Below are positions 1 to 8,924 of a DNA stretch of 63,662 nucleotides, one piece after another. The position numbers were made by a program, and so were the translations under genes. The stretch is from positions 1 to 63,662 of the forward strand of contig CANIFU010000009.1 in NCBI GenBank assembly GCA_947466965.1, written 5' to 3'. Numbering within the stretch: position 1 is the first letter of the stretch; each line of letters opens with the position of its first letter. Source of the DNA: Bacteroidota bacterium. GTDB lineage: Bacteria; Bacteroidota; Bacteroidia; 2-12-FULL-35-15. The notes under the pieces were generated by a model. That model did no database searches. It had not been told where the DNA came from and was given only the letters and a program-made list of their open reading frames with translations.

Positions 1-441
1 AAAGTTACAGAAAGTGTATGGACACAGTTTTTCTTTGAACCTCGTTTCAAACCTTCATTGACACAAAAACGTTTATATGAAGCAAAATTATTTGGAAGAA
101 AATCTGGAAGAGGCTATTATAATTATGCGGAAGGCACAGCAATGCCTCAACCAAAGCAAGATGAAGAATTAGGAAAATATATTTTTAATCGTGTAATCTG
201 CATGCTTATAAATGAAGCAATAGACTCCTTGTATTTGCAATTAGCTAGCAAAGAAGATTTGGATTTGGCCATGACCAAAGGTGTAAATTATCCCAAAGGA
301 TTATTGCAATGGGCAGATGAAATTGGATTAAAGAATGTATATACTTCCTTAGATGTGTTGTATGAATTGTACAATGAAGATCGTTATCGTCCTTCTATAT
401 TGTTGAAAATGATGGTGCGTGATGAAAAGAAATTTTATTAG
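1..441 (+). CDS. paaH: 3-hydroxyacyl-CoA dehydrogenase, C-terminal part (5' truncated by window)
   Basis: The frame is open from base 1, so only the last 146 residues are visible. They match the C-terminal helical domain of 3-hydroxyacyl-CoA (3-hydroxyadipyl-/3-hydroxybutyryl-CoA) dehydrogenases: a GRKSGRGYYNY linker followed by a helical region ending in a GVNYPKGLLQWADEIGL-type stretch. The NAD-binding Rossmann domain must lie upstream of the window. In phenylacetate catabolism this enzyme oxidises 3-hydroxyadipyl-CoA in the last beta-oxidation steps. The gene is followed at about 200 bp by paaI, paaJ and paaY, which supports PaaH over a general fatty-acid enzyme. Family assignment is firm; substrate is inferred from context. 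Confidence 0.85.
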   Translation, partial: KVTESVWTQFFFEPRFKPSLTQKRLYEAKLFGRKSGRGYYNYAEGTAMPQPKQDEELGKYIFNRVICMLINEAIDSLYLQLASKEDLDLAMTKGVNYPKGLLQWADEIGLKNVYTSLDVLYELYNEDRYRPSILLKMMVRDEKKFY

Positions 442-611
442 CAGTTAAAGTAATTAGTATATTTTTATATATGCAAAAAATGAACAATACTTATTACTAT
501 TATTATATGAGCCCTTTGTTCGGAATTTTAATTCATCTTTATAGTTTAAGAATGTTCTAAACAATACTTTATATGCCCATTTCGAAGTGATATAAAACTC
601 ATTTCTTTTGG

Positions 612-619
612 TAACTTTG
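612..619 (+). promoter_or_regulatory. Candidate Bacteroidota -7 element before paaI
   Basis: TAACTTTG matches the TAnnTTTG -7 consensus 19 nt before the paaI ATG. I see no clear TTG at the expected -33 position, so this is tentative. If real, paaI-paaJ-paaY can be transcribed separately from the upstream dehydrogenase. Confidence 0.35.
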
Positions 620-638
620 TAAGGCTAAATCAATAGGT

Positions 639-1061
639 ATGGAAAATAGTTTATCTGCGAAAACGATTGTCGGTAAAATGATGGCTGAAGATAAATTCAG
701 CCAATGGTTAGGTATCGAAACAATTTTGGTCGAGCAAGGTCATTGTATCCTAAAAATGAAAATCCGCGATGAAATGGTAAATGGTTTTGGTATCGCTCAT
801 GGCGGAATCGCTTTTTCATTTGCTGATAGTGCTTTAGCCTTTGCTTCCAATGCATACGGTCGATTAAGTGTTGCGCTGGAATGTTCTATATCATTCTCGG
901 TTGCGGTAAATGTGAACGATGAATTGACTTGCGAAGCGAGAGAATTAAGTTTGACAAATAAAACAGGGACGTATCATATTGAAATTTCAAATCAGAAAAA
1001 AGAAAAAGTAGCGTTCTTTAAAGGTACTGTTTATCGTACAAGTAAAAATTGGGAAGTTTAA
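639..1061 (+). CDS. paaI: PaaI-type hotdog-fold acyl-CoA thioesterase
   Basis: This 140-residue protein has the single hotdog domain of PaaI thioesterases. The hallmark is HGGIAFSFADSALAFASN at about residues 53-70, containing the conserved HGG and the catalytic-region Asp. In the phenylacetyl-CoA pathway PaaI hydrolyses ring-hydroxylated or otherwise dead-end CoA thioesters to recover CoA in the cytoplasm. Its length is normal for the family. It sits 9 bp upstream of the thiolase gene paaJ on the same strand, so the two are almost certainly co-transcribed. Confidence 0.93.
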   Translation: MENSLSAKTIVGKMMAEDKFSQWLGIETILVEQGHCILKMKIRDEMVNGFGIAHGGIAFSFADSALAFASNAYGRLSVALECSISFSVAVNVNDELTCEARELSLTNKTGTYHIEISNQKKEKVAFFKGTVYRTSKNWEV

Positions 1062-1070
1062 AATAATATT

Positions 1071-2279
1071 ATGAAAAACGCATACATAATTGATGGGGTT
1101 CGTACTCCAATCGGAAATTTCGGTGGAACATTATCAGCAATTCGAACAGATGACTTGGCTGCAATTGTTTTGAAAGAATTAATAAAACGCAATCCAACTA
1201 TTGACCCGAAGCAAATTGGTGATGTATTGTTAGGTTGCGCTAATCAAGCAGGTGAAGACAATCGTAACGTAGCGCGGATGGCATTGTTGTTAGCCGGTTT
1301 GCCCTATCAGGTTCCTGGTGAAACAGTGAATCGTTTGTGTGCTTCTGGATTATCTGCATCAATGGCTGCTGCCAGAAGTATTATGATCGGTGAAACTGAT
1401 CTAATGATAGCTGGTGGGGTTGAAAATATGACGCGTGGACCTTTGGTAATGTCCAAAGCTTCTTCAGCTTTTGGTCGCGATCAACAAATGTTTGACTCAA
1501 GTTTTGGTTGGAGATTCATCAATCCGAAAATGAAAGAATTATATGGTGTGGATGGAATGGGGGAGACTGCAGAAAATTTAGCTGACAGGGATAACATTTC
1601 GAGAGAAGATCAGGATAAGTTTGCTGTGTGGTCTCAACAAAAAGCAACAGCTGCTCAAAATAAAGGGCGATTTGAAAAAGAGATTGTTGTTGTTCAAATT
1701 CCACAAAAGAAAGGTGATCCGAAGATCTTTGATAAAGACGAATTCATTCGTCCTGAAACAAGTATGGAAGGATTATCGAAATTAAAAGGCGCATTTAAAA
1801 AAGATGGAGGAACGGTTACCGCAGGAAATGCATCCGGTTTAAATGACGGAGCTGCGGCAATTTTGTTCGCATCCGATGAAGGAATAAAAAAATACGGACT
1901 TGTTCCAAAAGCAAGAATTGTTTCAAGCGGCGTTGCAGGTGTTGAACCACGAATCATGGGTATTGGCCCTGTAGAAGCCAGTAACATGGCTTTGAAACGA
2001 GCAGGATTGACAATGAAAGATATTGATATCATTGAATTAAATGAAGCATTTGCTGCTCAATCATTGGCTTGTACAAGAGCGTTTGGTATTGCGGATAATG
2101 ATTCAAGAATTAATCCAAATGGCGGAGCAATTGCATTAGGGCATCCTTTAGGAATGAGCGGAGCACGGATTTTAAATTCTGCTGCCATTGAATTACAAGA
2201 ACAAAACAAACGTTTTGCTTTGGTTACAATGTGTATTGGCGTTGGACAAGGGTATGCGGTGATTATTGAAAAAGCATAA
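1071..2279 (+). CDS. paaJ: Thiolase, 3-oxoadipyl-CoA/3-oxo-5,6-dehydrosuberyl-CoA type
   Basis: A 402-residue thiolase. Visible are the nucleophilic Cys90 in NRLCASGLSASMAAA, the NEAFAAQ motif, the C-terminal GGAIALGHPLGMSGARI motif with its catalytic His, and the second Cys in MCIGVGQG. Thiolases of this subgroup cleave 3-oxoacyl-CoA with CoA. In the paa pathway PaaJ acts twice, releasing acetyl-CoA from the dehydrosuberyl and oxoadipyl intermediates. The assignment to PaaJ rather than a generic acetyl-CoA acetyltransferase rests on the position between paaI and paaY. Confidence 0.93.
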   Translation: MKNAYIIDGVRTPIGNFGGTLSAIRTDDLAAIVLKELIKRNPTIDPKQIGDVLLGCANQAGEDNRNVARMALLLAGLPYQVPGETVNRLCASGLSASMAAARSIMIGETDLMIAGGVENMTRGPLVMSKASSAFGRDQQMFDSSFGWRFINPKMKELYGVDGMGETAENLADRDNISREDQDKFAVWSQQKATAAQNKGRFEKEIVVVQIPQKKGDPKIFDKDEFIRPETSMEGLSKLKGAFKKDGGTVTAGNASGLNDGAAAILFASDEGIKKYGLVPKARIVSSGVAGVEPRIMGIGPVEASNMALKRAGLTMKDIDIIELNEAFAAQSLACTRAFGIADNDSRINPNGGAIALGHPLGMSGARILNSAAIELQEQNKRFALVTMCIGVGQGYAVIIEKA

Positions 2280-2317
2280 AATAAACATTACGATTTTATA
2301 TTCTTATTAATATAAAT

Positions 2318-2914
2318 ATGGCAAACATCTTCGAATTCAATGGGTATAAACCAGTCATTCACGAAAGCGCATTTATACATCCGAATGCGACTGTAACCGG
2401 TAATGTTATTATTGGCAAACAGGTTTATATTGGTCCAGGTGCTGCTATCAGAGGTGATTGGGGACAAATAATTATTGAAGATGGTTGTAATGTTCAGGAA
2501 AATTGCACCATTCATATGTTTCCTGGTACGATAGTTTTATTGAAAGAAGCGGCACACATTGGTCATGGTGCCATTATTCATGGTGGAACAATTGGTAAAA
2601 ATGTATTGGTTGGTATGAATGCCGTGGTGATGGATGATGTGGTGATCGGTGATAACTGTATTGTTGGTGCTTTGTGTTTTGTGCCTGCAAATACGGTGAT
2701 ACCGGAAAGAAAAGTAATAGTTGGAAATCCTGCAAAAATTGTCAAAGATGTTTCTGATGAAATGATCGAATGGAAAACGCAAGGAACAAAATTATACCAG
2801 CAATTGCCTACCGAATGTAAAGCAACCTTGAAAGTATGTGAGCCATTACGTGAAATTGAAGCTGACAGACCAAAGCAACAGGATATTTATAAAACTTGGA
2901 AAGCAACAAAATAG
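2318..2914 (+). CDS. paaY: PaaY-like gamma-carbonic-anhydrase-fold thioesterase
   Basis: 198 residues dominated by left-handed beta-helix hexapeptide repeats (residues ~12-150). Histidines in the NCTIHMF, AHIGHGA and IIHGG segments sit where gamma-carbonic anhydrases place their metal ligands. The C-terminus (EPLREIEADRPKQQDIYKTWK) is typical of PaaY/CaiE rather than ordinary gamma-carbonic anhydrases. PaaY is a thioesterase that removes the toxic 2-hydroxycyclohepta-1,4,6-triene-1-carboxyl-CoA shunt product in phenylacetate catabolism. It lies 38 bp after paaJ. Confidence 0.9.
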   Translation: MANIFEFNGYKPVIHESAFIHPNATVTGNVIIGKQVYIGPGAAIRGDWGQIIIEDGCNVQENCTIHMFPGTIVLLKEAAHIGHGAIIHGGTIGKNVLVGMNAVVMDDVVIGDNCIVGALCFVPANTVIPERKVIVGNPAKIVKDVSDEMIEWKTQGTKLYQQLPTECKATLKVCEPLREIEADRPKQQDIYKTWKATK

Positions 2915-2955
2915 TTCACACGTAAATTAGTAATCCCTTAAATTATAGCTCTTAA

Positions 2956-3399
2956 ATGATTTTACATTTACATTTTATATTGGTTAATTCTGAATTCAAC
3001 AAAGGCCTTGCTGATGATTTGTATGGAGGAGAAGAATCGGAAGACAATATCAAACATCTTTGGGAAGACGAACTGCAGGTGTCTGAACCGGTTAAAGAAT
3101 TTAAAATAAAAAACAATGCAATTTATACGCTTGCGGGATTTTTCCCTGATGATAAACCTTTTAGTTTCGAGATCTGGGATACGACCATTGTTGATTGTAT
3201 TACTGAAGAAGGAAAAGCGATGCAGTTTGCCGTTTCGAAAAAGCTTTTAAAAAAGACAGAAAAAGTAGTGGATGAAAAAACAAATGAAACACATTTGTTT
3301 TTCTATTTGCGGGACGGTATTCCGATGGAAAATCCTATGAATGGAGTATATATTGTAAAAGCTGAATTTCCAAAAGAATTAAAAGTGAAGACTCAGTAA
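2956..3399 (+). CDS. Hypothetical acidic protein downstream of paaY
   Basis: 147 residues; I do not recognise a family. It has no signal peptide or membrane span. The N-terminus (MILHLHFILV) is followed by an acidic stretch, an all-beta-looking middle and a Lys-rich C-terminus. It starts 41 bp after paaY on the same strand, so it is probably in the same transcript. Whether it has any part in phenylacetate metabolism is unknown. The long palindrome just after its stop would end or stabilise the transcript here. Confidence 0.6.
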   Translation: MILHLHFILVNSEFNKGLADDLYGGEESEDNIKHLWEDELQVSEPVKEFKIKNNAIYTLAGFFPDDKPFSFEIWDTTIVDCITEEGKAMQFAVSKKLLKKTEKVVDEKTNETHLFFYLRDGIPMENPMNGVYIVKAEFPKELKVKTQ

Positions 3400-3427
3400 G
3401 AAACTTTTTTTGTTTCTGCTCCCAGCG

Positions 3428-3485
3428 TTTCTCAACTCCGCTCGAAATGACATAGCTCAATGTCATTTCGAGCGGAGTCGAGAAA
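3428..3485. repeat. Near-perfect 26-bp inverted repeat (intergenic stem-loop element)
   Basis: Left arm 3428-3453 and right arm 3460-3485 are complementary over 26 positions with one G/T-type mismatch, separated by a 6-nt loop (3454-3459). The arms contain TGTCATTTCGAGCGGAGTCG. Elements with this GAGCGGAGTCGAGAAA core are, from memory, dispersed between genes in many Bacteroidota genomes. There is no T-run after the stem, so it is not a classic terminator, although it could stop or protect transcripts. Confidence 0.85.
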
Positions 3486-3522
3486 GTGTGAGAGATTTGA
3501 GGTGAAAATTTATATCATAACT

Positions 3523-3978
3523 ATGGACAAACTAAATTTTTTAAAAACTGAATTTCCAAAATTACTTAGAACATTGAACGCGGAAGCGAAAGGTGAATGG
3601 GGCGTTTTGAATGCACAACAAATGGTGGAGCATATGGCTGAATCAATAAGTTTTGCTTCCGGAAAAAATAATCAATTGTTGCATTCTCCAATTGAACATG
3701 TCGGTAAATACAAAGAGTTTGCTATGAGCGATAAAGAATTTAAGCCCAATACAAAAAATGTGTTAATGTCCGATACGCCAGTTCCAATAAGGAAGAAACA
3801 AATGGAGGACGCAATAATTCAATTAGAACTGGAAATAGACGATTTTATTGGTTATTTTGAAAAAAATAAAGGAGCCGTATTGACTAATTCTTTTTTCGGA
3901 GATCTTAATTTTGAAGAGTGGGTACATTTACTTCATAAACATGCGGTACATCATGCGAAGCAATTTCGCTTACTCTAA
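3523..3978 (+). CDS. DUF1569/DinB-superfamily protein
   Basis: 151 residues from the ATG at 3523. A longer reading from 3460 would begin inside the palindromic repeat and is unlikely. The sequence has the DinB/DUF1569 pattern: an N-terminal QQMVEHMAES helix, and a C-terminal FEEWVHLLHKHAVHHAKQF helix whose histidines are placed to bind a metal in the four-helix bundle. DUF1569 proteins have no settled function; DinB relatives include thiol-transferases and metal-dependent hydrolases. It lies on the paa strand but is separated from paaY by an unknown gene and the repeat. Confidence 0.75.
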   Translation: MDKLNFLKTEFPKLLRTLNAEAKGEWGVLNAQQMVEHMAESISFASGKNNQLLHSPIEHVGKYKEFAMSDKEFKPNTKNVLMSDTPVPIRKKQMEDAIIQLELEIDDFIGYFEKNKGAVLTNSFFGDLNFEEWVHLLHKHAVHHAKQFRLL

Positions 3979-4014
3979 TTTATCAAGGGGATTAGCTTCG
4001 GCTATAAAAAAGGA

Positions 4015-4239
4015 TTAACTTTTTTCCTGAATTTCCACAAAAAGATCTTCCACTTTTTTACGCGCCCAAGGTGTAGTCCTCAGGAATTTTAAGCTGGATT
4101 TGATACTAGGGTCTTTTTTGAAACAATTGATATCAATATGGTAGGCTAAATTTTCCCATCCATAAAAAGCAACTAAATGATTCAATATCATTTCTAATGT
4201 TTTGCCATGCAGCGGATTATTTTGCTGTTCGGAATGCAT
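4015..4239 (-). CDS. VF530/DUF2132 family small protein
   Basis: 74 residues matching the DUF2132 (VF530) family: [17 protein letters not shown], then GWENLAYHI, then a C-terminal [23 protein letters not shown]. Members are single-domain proteins proposed to bind DNA, without an established physiological role. It begins 8 bp after the stop of the upstream DEAD-box helicase gene, so the two probably share a transcript. Confidence 0.9.
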   Translation of the reverse strand: MHSEQQNNPLHGKTLEMILNHLVAFYGWENLAYHIDINCFKKDPSIKSSLKFLRTTPWARKKVEDLFVEIQEKS

Positions 4240-4247
4240 CTCAAGGT

Positions 4248-5576
4248 TTAATTTCTTCTATAAGTTCTAATCTTAGCGTCCTTTCCTTTCAACTTTTCTT
4301 TTTGAGCAGGGCCACCCAGATTCACTTTTTTATTTTTTTCTTTCTTCTCGTGAAATGCTGGTCCAGCAATAGGTTTGTCTTTTCCTTTTTTCTGTTTGAT
4401 ACGATCAGCCATTTTGGGCATTTCATCATCGGTCAGCATTTTTGAAATAACAACATCTGTTGGCATTGTTTCGTAAGGAATCGCTTTGTTCATTACACGT
4501 TCAATTTCAATCTGGAATTCTTGTTCCGCTCCATTTATAAAGGTTATTGCTGTACCTGCTTTATTCGCTCTTCCTGTTCTTCCAATACGGTGAATGTAAT
4601 CTTCAGGAGTTTCCGGTGTATCGAAATTGATTACATGGGTAACATCAGAAATATCTAAACCCCGAGCAAGAATATCTGTGGCGATTAATATACGTTTGGT
4701 ACCTTCATGAAATTGTTTTAATGAATTAATTCTGGCTGTTTGCGCTAAGTTAGAATGAATAACCGCTACATCATCTGTGAATTTATTTTTCATTTGTTCA
4801 AATAAATCATCAGCAAGTTTTTTTGTAGAGACAAATACCAGCACTTTATTTAATTCGCCATCCGTTCTCAACAAATGGTCGAGTAAATTTACCTTGGTAT
4901 TAAAATTTGGAACGTGATAACAAACCTGAATAATTTGTTCTAGAGGAGTACCATGCGGTGCTACTTCAATTTTTTGAGGTTCGTAAAAATATTTAGCGAT
5001 CACTTGTTCAATCTCCTCGTTCATTGTTGCAGAGAACATCAGATTTTGTCTTTTTGTTGGCAATGTTTCAAGGAAACTTAATAACTGCTGACGGAATCCC
5101 AAGCTAAGCATCTGATCCACTTCATCTATCACCAATTGCTTTATTTCTTTTAATCTCAATAATCCTGTCAGCGCAAGATCAACAAGTCGTCCCGGAGTAG
5201 CCACAATAATATCTACACCATTATAGACCAATTGTTTTTGGGTATTAATATTCGTGCCACCATACACAGCCAAAAAGCGAATGCTTGTATAACTGCTTAA
5301 TTTTTCAATTTCTTTTACGATTTGCAAAACAAGTTCACGCGTAGGAACTACTATAAGAACGCGTGGATGTTTTTGGTCTGAGAATTTTAATTGACGTAGT
5401 ATTGGTAACAAATAAGCAAACGTCTTTCCTGTACCAGTTTGAGCAATTCCAATCAAATCTTTCCCAGACATGATAACAGGGAATGCTTTCTCCTGTATTG
5501 GTGTAGGTTGAACATAACCGAGGTCATCAAGAGCACTGATTAAGGGTTTGTTTAAATTTAATTGTTCAAAAGTCAC
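4248..5576 (-). CDS. DEAD-box RNA helicase with DEVD motif II
   Basis: 442 residues with both RecA-like domains: Q motif ([12 protein letters not shown]), motif I AQTGTGKT, Ia PTRELVLQ, Ib TPGRL, motif II written DEVD instead of DEAD, motif III SAT, motif V ARGLDI and motif [10 protein letters not shown]. The tail after residue ~375 is Lys-rich and disordered-looking, as in RhlE/CsdA-like helicases. It probably remodels RNA in ribosome assembly or mRNA decay. DEVD is conservative at a tolerated position, so the enzyme should be active. A possible minus-strand promoter (TTG at 5624-5626, TACCTTTA at 5600-5607) lies just upstream. Confidence 0.93.
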   Translation of the reverse strand: MTFEQLNLNKPLISALDDLGYVQPTPIQEKAFPVIMSGKDLIGIAQTGTGKTFAYLLPILRQLKFSDQKHPRVLIVVPTRELVLQIVKEIEKLSSYTSIRFLAVYGGTNINTQKQLVYNGVDIIVATPGRLVDLALTGLLRLKEIKQLVIDEVDQMLSLGFRQQLLSFLETLPTKRQNLMFSATMNEEIEQVIAKYFYEPQKIEVAPHGTPLEQIIQVCYHVPNFNTKVNLLDHLLRTDGELNKVLVFVSTKKLADDLFEQMKNKFTDDVAVIHSNLAQTARINSLKQFHEGTKRILIATDILARGLDISDVTHVINFDTPETPEDYIHRIGRTGRANKAGTAITFINGAEQEFQIEIERVMNKAIPYETMPTDVVISKMLTDDEMPKMADRIKQKKGKDKPIAGPAFHEKKEKNKKVNLGGPAQKEKLKGKDAKIRTYRRN

Positions 5577-5797
5577 GTTTGAGTAGTTTATATGAGCTGT
5601 AAAGGTAGCTTAAACTATTGGACCAATGTCTTTCTTTTTCAAAAAAATAGTAAAGGGTATCCTTTAATGATTATTTATTTGTTACTATAACAGTTTGTAA
5701 AAAAGATTTTAAAATATTAATACAAACGTATTGCATAATTAAAATCGTTACAAAATAGTAGACCGTAATTTTTTTTATTAATAATTAATGAAGTATA

Positions 5798-7732
5798 TCA
5801 ATCCTTCACTTTGTGTATCCAAATAAATCCATTTTTATTTTCGATTTTTTCAATTAATCCTTTTTCAAAAAGTTCTTCTATAATTGTTTCAGCTGATTTA
5901 ATTGAGATATCGTTTAAAAAAGCAAATTCACTTGTGGTCATGTTATTATACTTTTCAAACAAATGGATCCCACTAAGACTCCATTTCTTTTTTACGGCTG
6001 AAGGAATTAACTGCTGAATTACTTCCTCAAATTTTGAATATGATTGAATACCTTTTAAGGTTAATTTCTTTTCTAATGCATCAACAAATAGAAATGTTGG
6101 GAAAGAAGTGATTTCATTTTCTTCTGTTAAACGCAAATCTTCTTGGAAATGTTCAATTGCTTTACCTTTCATATCCTTCAGGAGAATAGACGAATCCAAT
6201 CCGCAGCCCAATGCAGCATTTTCAATCCATTCTAAATTTGTAATGTTTTTTTTCTCAAGAAATAACATTTCTTTTAAGCGTCTCAGAAACAAAATAGCCT
6301 TCTTTTTATTTTGCAGTTGCGCAGCCTTAAAAGCTATAGAAGGTGGGAAAGATGAATTTAATGGATCTTCAAACCAAACATCTCCATCCAATGGAATAGA
6401 ATGGTTTTTACTCACATCTTCCCAATGTAGCGCCGCATCTGAAGGGTTCTTAATAACCCCTTTGTCGTAACCAAGCCATGACGGAAGTAATCCTCCCATG
6501 TGATATTCAATATTTAGATAATCATCATATTCTAATTTTAATTTTCTTAAAATTGGTTGAATCACCCAACAGCTTGAACAAACGGGGTCTGTGAAATACA
6601 AAACTTTTAGTGGTTTTATTAATTCATCAACACAATTATCTTCCTGATCCGAAACTAAAGGGACAATATAGCCTCGCTCGCTATACAATTTTGGATATAA
6701 AAACAGTCTTTTCAATTCCCTTCCTTGTTCAATGTGGCTCGCTAAGTTGATGGATCTGTTATTGTAAAAGGAAGTGAAAATATTTTCACTATCATCAAAT
6801 TGCTCAAAAAGTGAAGCAAGTGCATTTGCATCCAAAATAGCATTTGTTGTTCCAGCACTTGTAAAAGGTAATGCCAAATGTGCGGCATCTCCAATAAGAG
6901 CGATGTTGTTTTTATGGAAAGCTGGAAGTACGTCAAAGTCGCGTGTATTCCATACATATGTTTTTGAAAAATTATTCGCATCAAGAATTTCTGTTACTTC
7001 ACTTGGAAAATCTTTCAGCATTTCTTTACAAAATAAACGCAATTGCTCAGGACTCGTGTCTTCGTGGCCATCACTGAAAGTGGCATCATATTGCATAAAC
7101 CATACTACTTCATCAGCAGAAACGGGAATAAATCCAAAGGCTAAGCCCTTTTCTTTACTTTGATATTTTTGAAATACTGCTGCTTGCTGATTCGCAATCG
7201 AACTTTTGCTAGAAATACCTACAATTTCCTTTACATCTATATTGCTAAAATTTACTTTACCAAAAAGAGTATCACGCACTTTAGAATTACTTCCATCAGC
7301 CCCAATAAAAATATCACCATATTCTATATCACCATTTTCAAATACAGCTGCAACTGCTTTTTCGTTTTCGAAAATAAAATGCGAAAAAACGCGACCTTGT
7401 TTTAATGTATTACTATCTAATAATGAATAGAAGAAAGAAATTAAACTGGATCGCTTCATGCAATACCATCCTTCTAATTGAATTTTAATCAATTCTTCTT
7501 CATCGATTTTTTTTAAACTAAATTGATTAACCTTTTTGGATAGCAGAGGAACGTTGGCATCAGGAAAGAAATCTTTTATGATAGAATAACCATCAGCACT
7601 CATTAAAAAAGCGTGCCCTCTTCCTTCAATACCAATAGATTTTTCATTTACAACTACATCGATATTTTTTCTGCGTAACAAAATGCCTAATGTGAGACCA
7701 GCTATACCGCCTCCAATTATTACAACTTTCAT
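5798..7732 (-). CDS. FAD-dependent monooxygenase fused to a DsbA-like thioredoxin domain and a winged helix
   Basis: A 644-residue, apparently three-part protein. Residues 1-~350 form a PHBH/UbiH-type flavin monooxygenase: GGGIAG dinucleotide motif at 7-12, GADGSNSKVRD at 144-154 and the GDAAH FAD-ribityl motif at 281-285. Residues ~374-578 are DsbA/FrnE/SpxH-like: CSSC at 385-388 after TDP, and a cis-Pro-type SFPTF at 543-547. Residues ~585-644 look like a winged helix-turn-helix. No stop or frameshift interrupts it. The start overlaps the aminotransferase stop by 4 bp (ATGA), implying translational coupling. Substrate unknown. Confidence 0.85.
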   Translation of the reverse strand: MKVVIIGGGIAGLTLGILLRRKNIDVVVNEKSIGIEGRGHAFLMSADGYSIIKDFFPDANVPLLSKKVNQFSLKKIDEEELIKIQLEGWYCMKRSSLISFFYSLLDSNTLKQGRVFSHFIFENEKAVAAVFENGDIEYGDIFIGADGSNSKVRDTLFGKVNFSNIDVKEIVGISSKSSIANQQAAVFQKYQSKEKGLAFGFIPVSADEVVWFMQYDATFSDGHEDTSPEQLRLFCKEMLKDFPSEVTEILDANNFSKTYVWNTRDFDVLPAFHKNNIALIGDAAHLALPFTSAGTTNAILDANALASLFEQFDDSENIFTSFYNNRSINLASHIEQGRELKRLFLYPKLYSERGYIVPLVSDQEDNCVDELIKPLKVLYFTDPVCSSCWVIQPILRKLKLEYDDYLNIEYHMGGLLPSWLGYDKGVIKNPSDAALHWEDVSKNHSIPLDGDVWFEDPLNSSFPPSIAFKAAQLQNKKKAILFLRRLKEMLFLEKKNITNLEWIENAALGCGLDSSILLKDMKGKAIEHFQEDLRLTEENEITSFPTFLFVDALEKKLTLKGIQSYSKFEEVIQQLIPSAVKKKWSLSGIHLFEKYNNMTTSEFAFLNDISIKSAETIIEELFEKGLIEKIENKNGFIWIHKVKD

Positions 7733-8892
7733 TTTATTACACTTTTAATTCGATGTATTGCTTCGTTTAAAATTTGATCAGATGTTGCGAAACTCATTCG
7801 AATATATCCATCGGCGCCATCACCAAACCATTTTTTTAAACCAGGTACAACTGCCACCTTGGCTTCTTTCAAAAGAAATTCCTGTATTTCTTGACTCGAT
7901 TTATTTGTTGCTGTGATATTTGTAAAAGCAACGTAACAACCCTCGGGGGCCACACAACTAAACCCGGGTATCGTATTGAGTTCATTCACAAGCAAGGTGC
8001 GCATGGAAGTTAGATGTTTCAAGAAATCGCTTAACCAATAGTCACATTTTGTTAATGCAGTAGTTGCAGCTACCTGAGATAATACATTTGCTCCATGTAT
8101 CGTAGAATTATGTAAAGAGGCATCAATCAATTTTAAAAAATGATTTTGGTTGTGAGCCATAACTGCTCCAATCCGCAATCCAGCTAATCCGTATGATTTA
8201 CTGAAGCCCGTTATAGTAATTGTTCTATTTCTAATCTCTTGATCGATAGCAGCAATACTTGTAAAAACGTTTGGATAAAAAACAATATCACTCCAAATCT
8301 CATCAGATAAAATAATCAAATTATGTTTACAAGCTATAGTTCCTAATTGAATCAATTCGTCTTTCGTGAAAACTTTACCTGTCGGATTTAAGGGATTACA
8401 AAGACAAATAAGTTTCGTTTTATTTGTGATTAAGGTTTCCATTTGCTCGAAATTCACTTTTGAAGTCCCCGGAGGTATTGCAAAAGGAATTGCGACTGCG
8501 CCCACAGATTCGATTGAATAACGAAATAAAAAATCTACAGGATCAAAGATAATTGCTTCTTCGCCCGGTAAAAGAAAGGCCTTACATGTTAAAAATATTC
8601 CGAAGGCAGCACTGTCTACAGGAAAAGTAAATGCAGGAGAAACAGGTACATTTCGTTTTTTCTGATAATAATTTGCCATACTTTCCTTAAAATCTGGAAG
8701 ACCTTCAGGCGGTCCGTAGCAAAAATATCTGTCCTTTGTAAAAACGGAAATTGACTCCGCTATTTCGGGCGCACTCGGAAAATCAGGGTCTGCAGCTGTT
8801 AAAGGAATAACATCTGATGGGAATGTTGCCCAACGCAGATTGTATGCGCGTTTTTTTAAAAGTTCTAAATTAATGGAGTTGTTTTCAAACAT
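7729..8892 (-). CDS. Class I/II PLP-dependent aminotransferase
   Basis: 387 residues of fold-type I aminotransferase. Visible are the CNPLNPTGKVF motif, SDEIWSDIVF with the PLP-contacting Asp, the Schiff-base lysine in GFSKSYGLAGLRIG, and the C-terminal arginine region YIRMSFA. Substrate cannot be read from sequence; aspartate, aromatic, branched-chain or C-S-lyase-like activities are all possible. It is the first gene of a two-gene unit with the monooxygenase-DsbA fusion, so it may supply or consume an amino acid processed by that flavoenzyme (inference). The terminator of tRNA-Lys lies only ~35 bp upstream. Confidence 0.9.
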   Translation of the reverse strand: MFENNSINLELLKKRAYNLRWATFPSDVIPLTAADPDFPSAPEIAESISVFTKDRYFCYGPPEGLPDFKESMANYYQKKRNVPVSPAFTFPVDSAAFGIFLTCKAFLLPGEEAIIFDPVDFLFRYSIESVGAVAIPFAIPPGTSKVNFEQMETLITNKTKLICLCNPLNPTGKVFTKDELIQLGTIACKHNLIILSDEIWSDIVFYPNVFTSIAAIDQEIRNRTITITGFSKSYGLAGLRIGAVMAHNQNHFLKLIDASLHNSTIHGANVLSQVAATTALTKCDYWLSDFLKHLTSMRTLLVNELNTIPGFSCVAPEGCYVAFTNITATNKSSQEIQEFLLKEAKVAVVPGLKKWFGDGADGYIRMSFATSDQILNEAIHRIKSVIK

Positions 8893-8924
8893 AGTTTTTA
8901 AATTTAAGAATTTAAATTTGAATT

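Noticed and set aside
471-560. 30-codon Tyr-rich ORF between paaH and paaI
   Set aside because: Low-complexity AT-rich sequence without supporting signals.
2537-2782. His-rich antisense frame inside paaY
   Set aside because: Mirror of the hexapeptide-repeat coding strand; paaY is a clear family match.
3460-3522. Earlier start for the DUF1569 gene
   Set aside because: The extension lies inside the palindromic repeat and has no family support.
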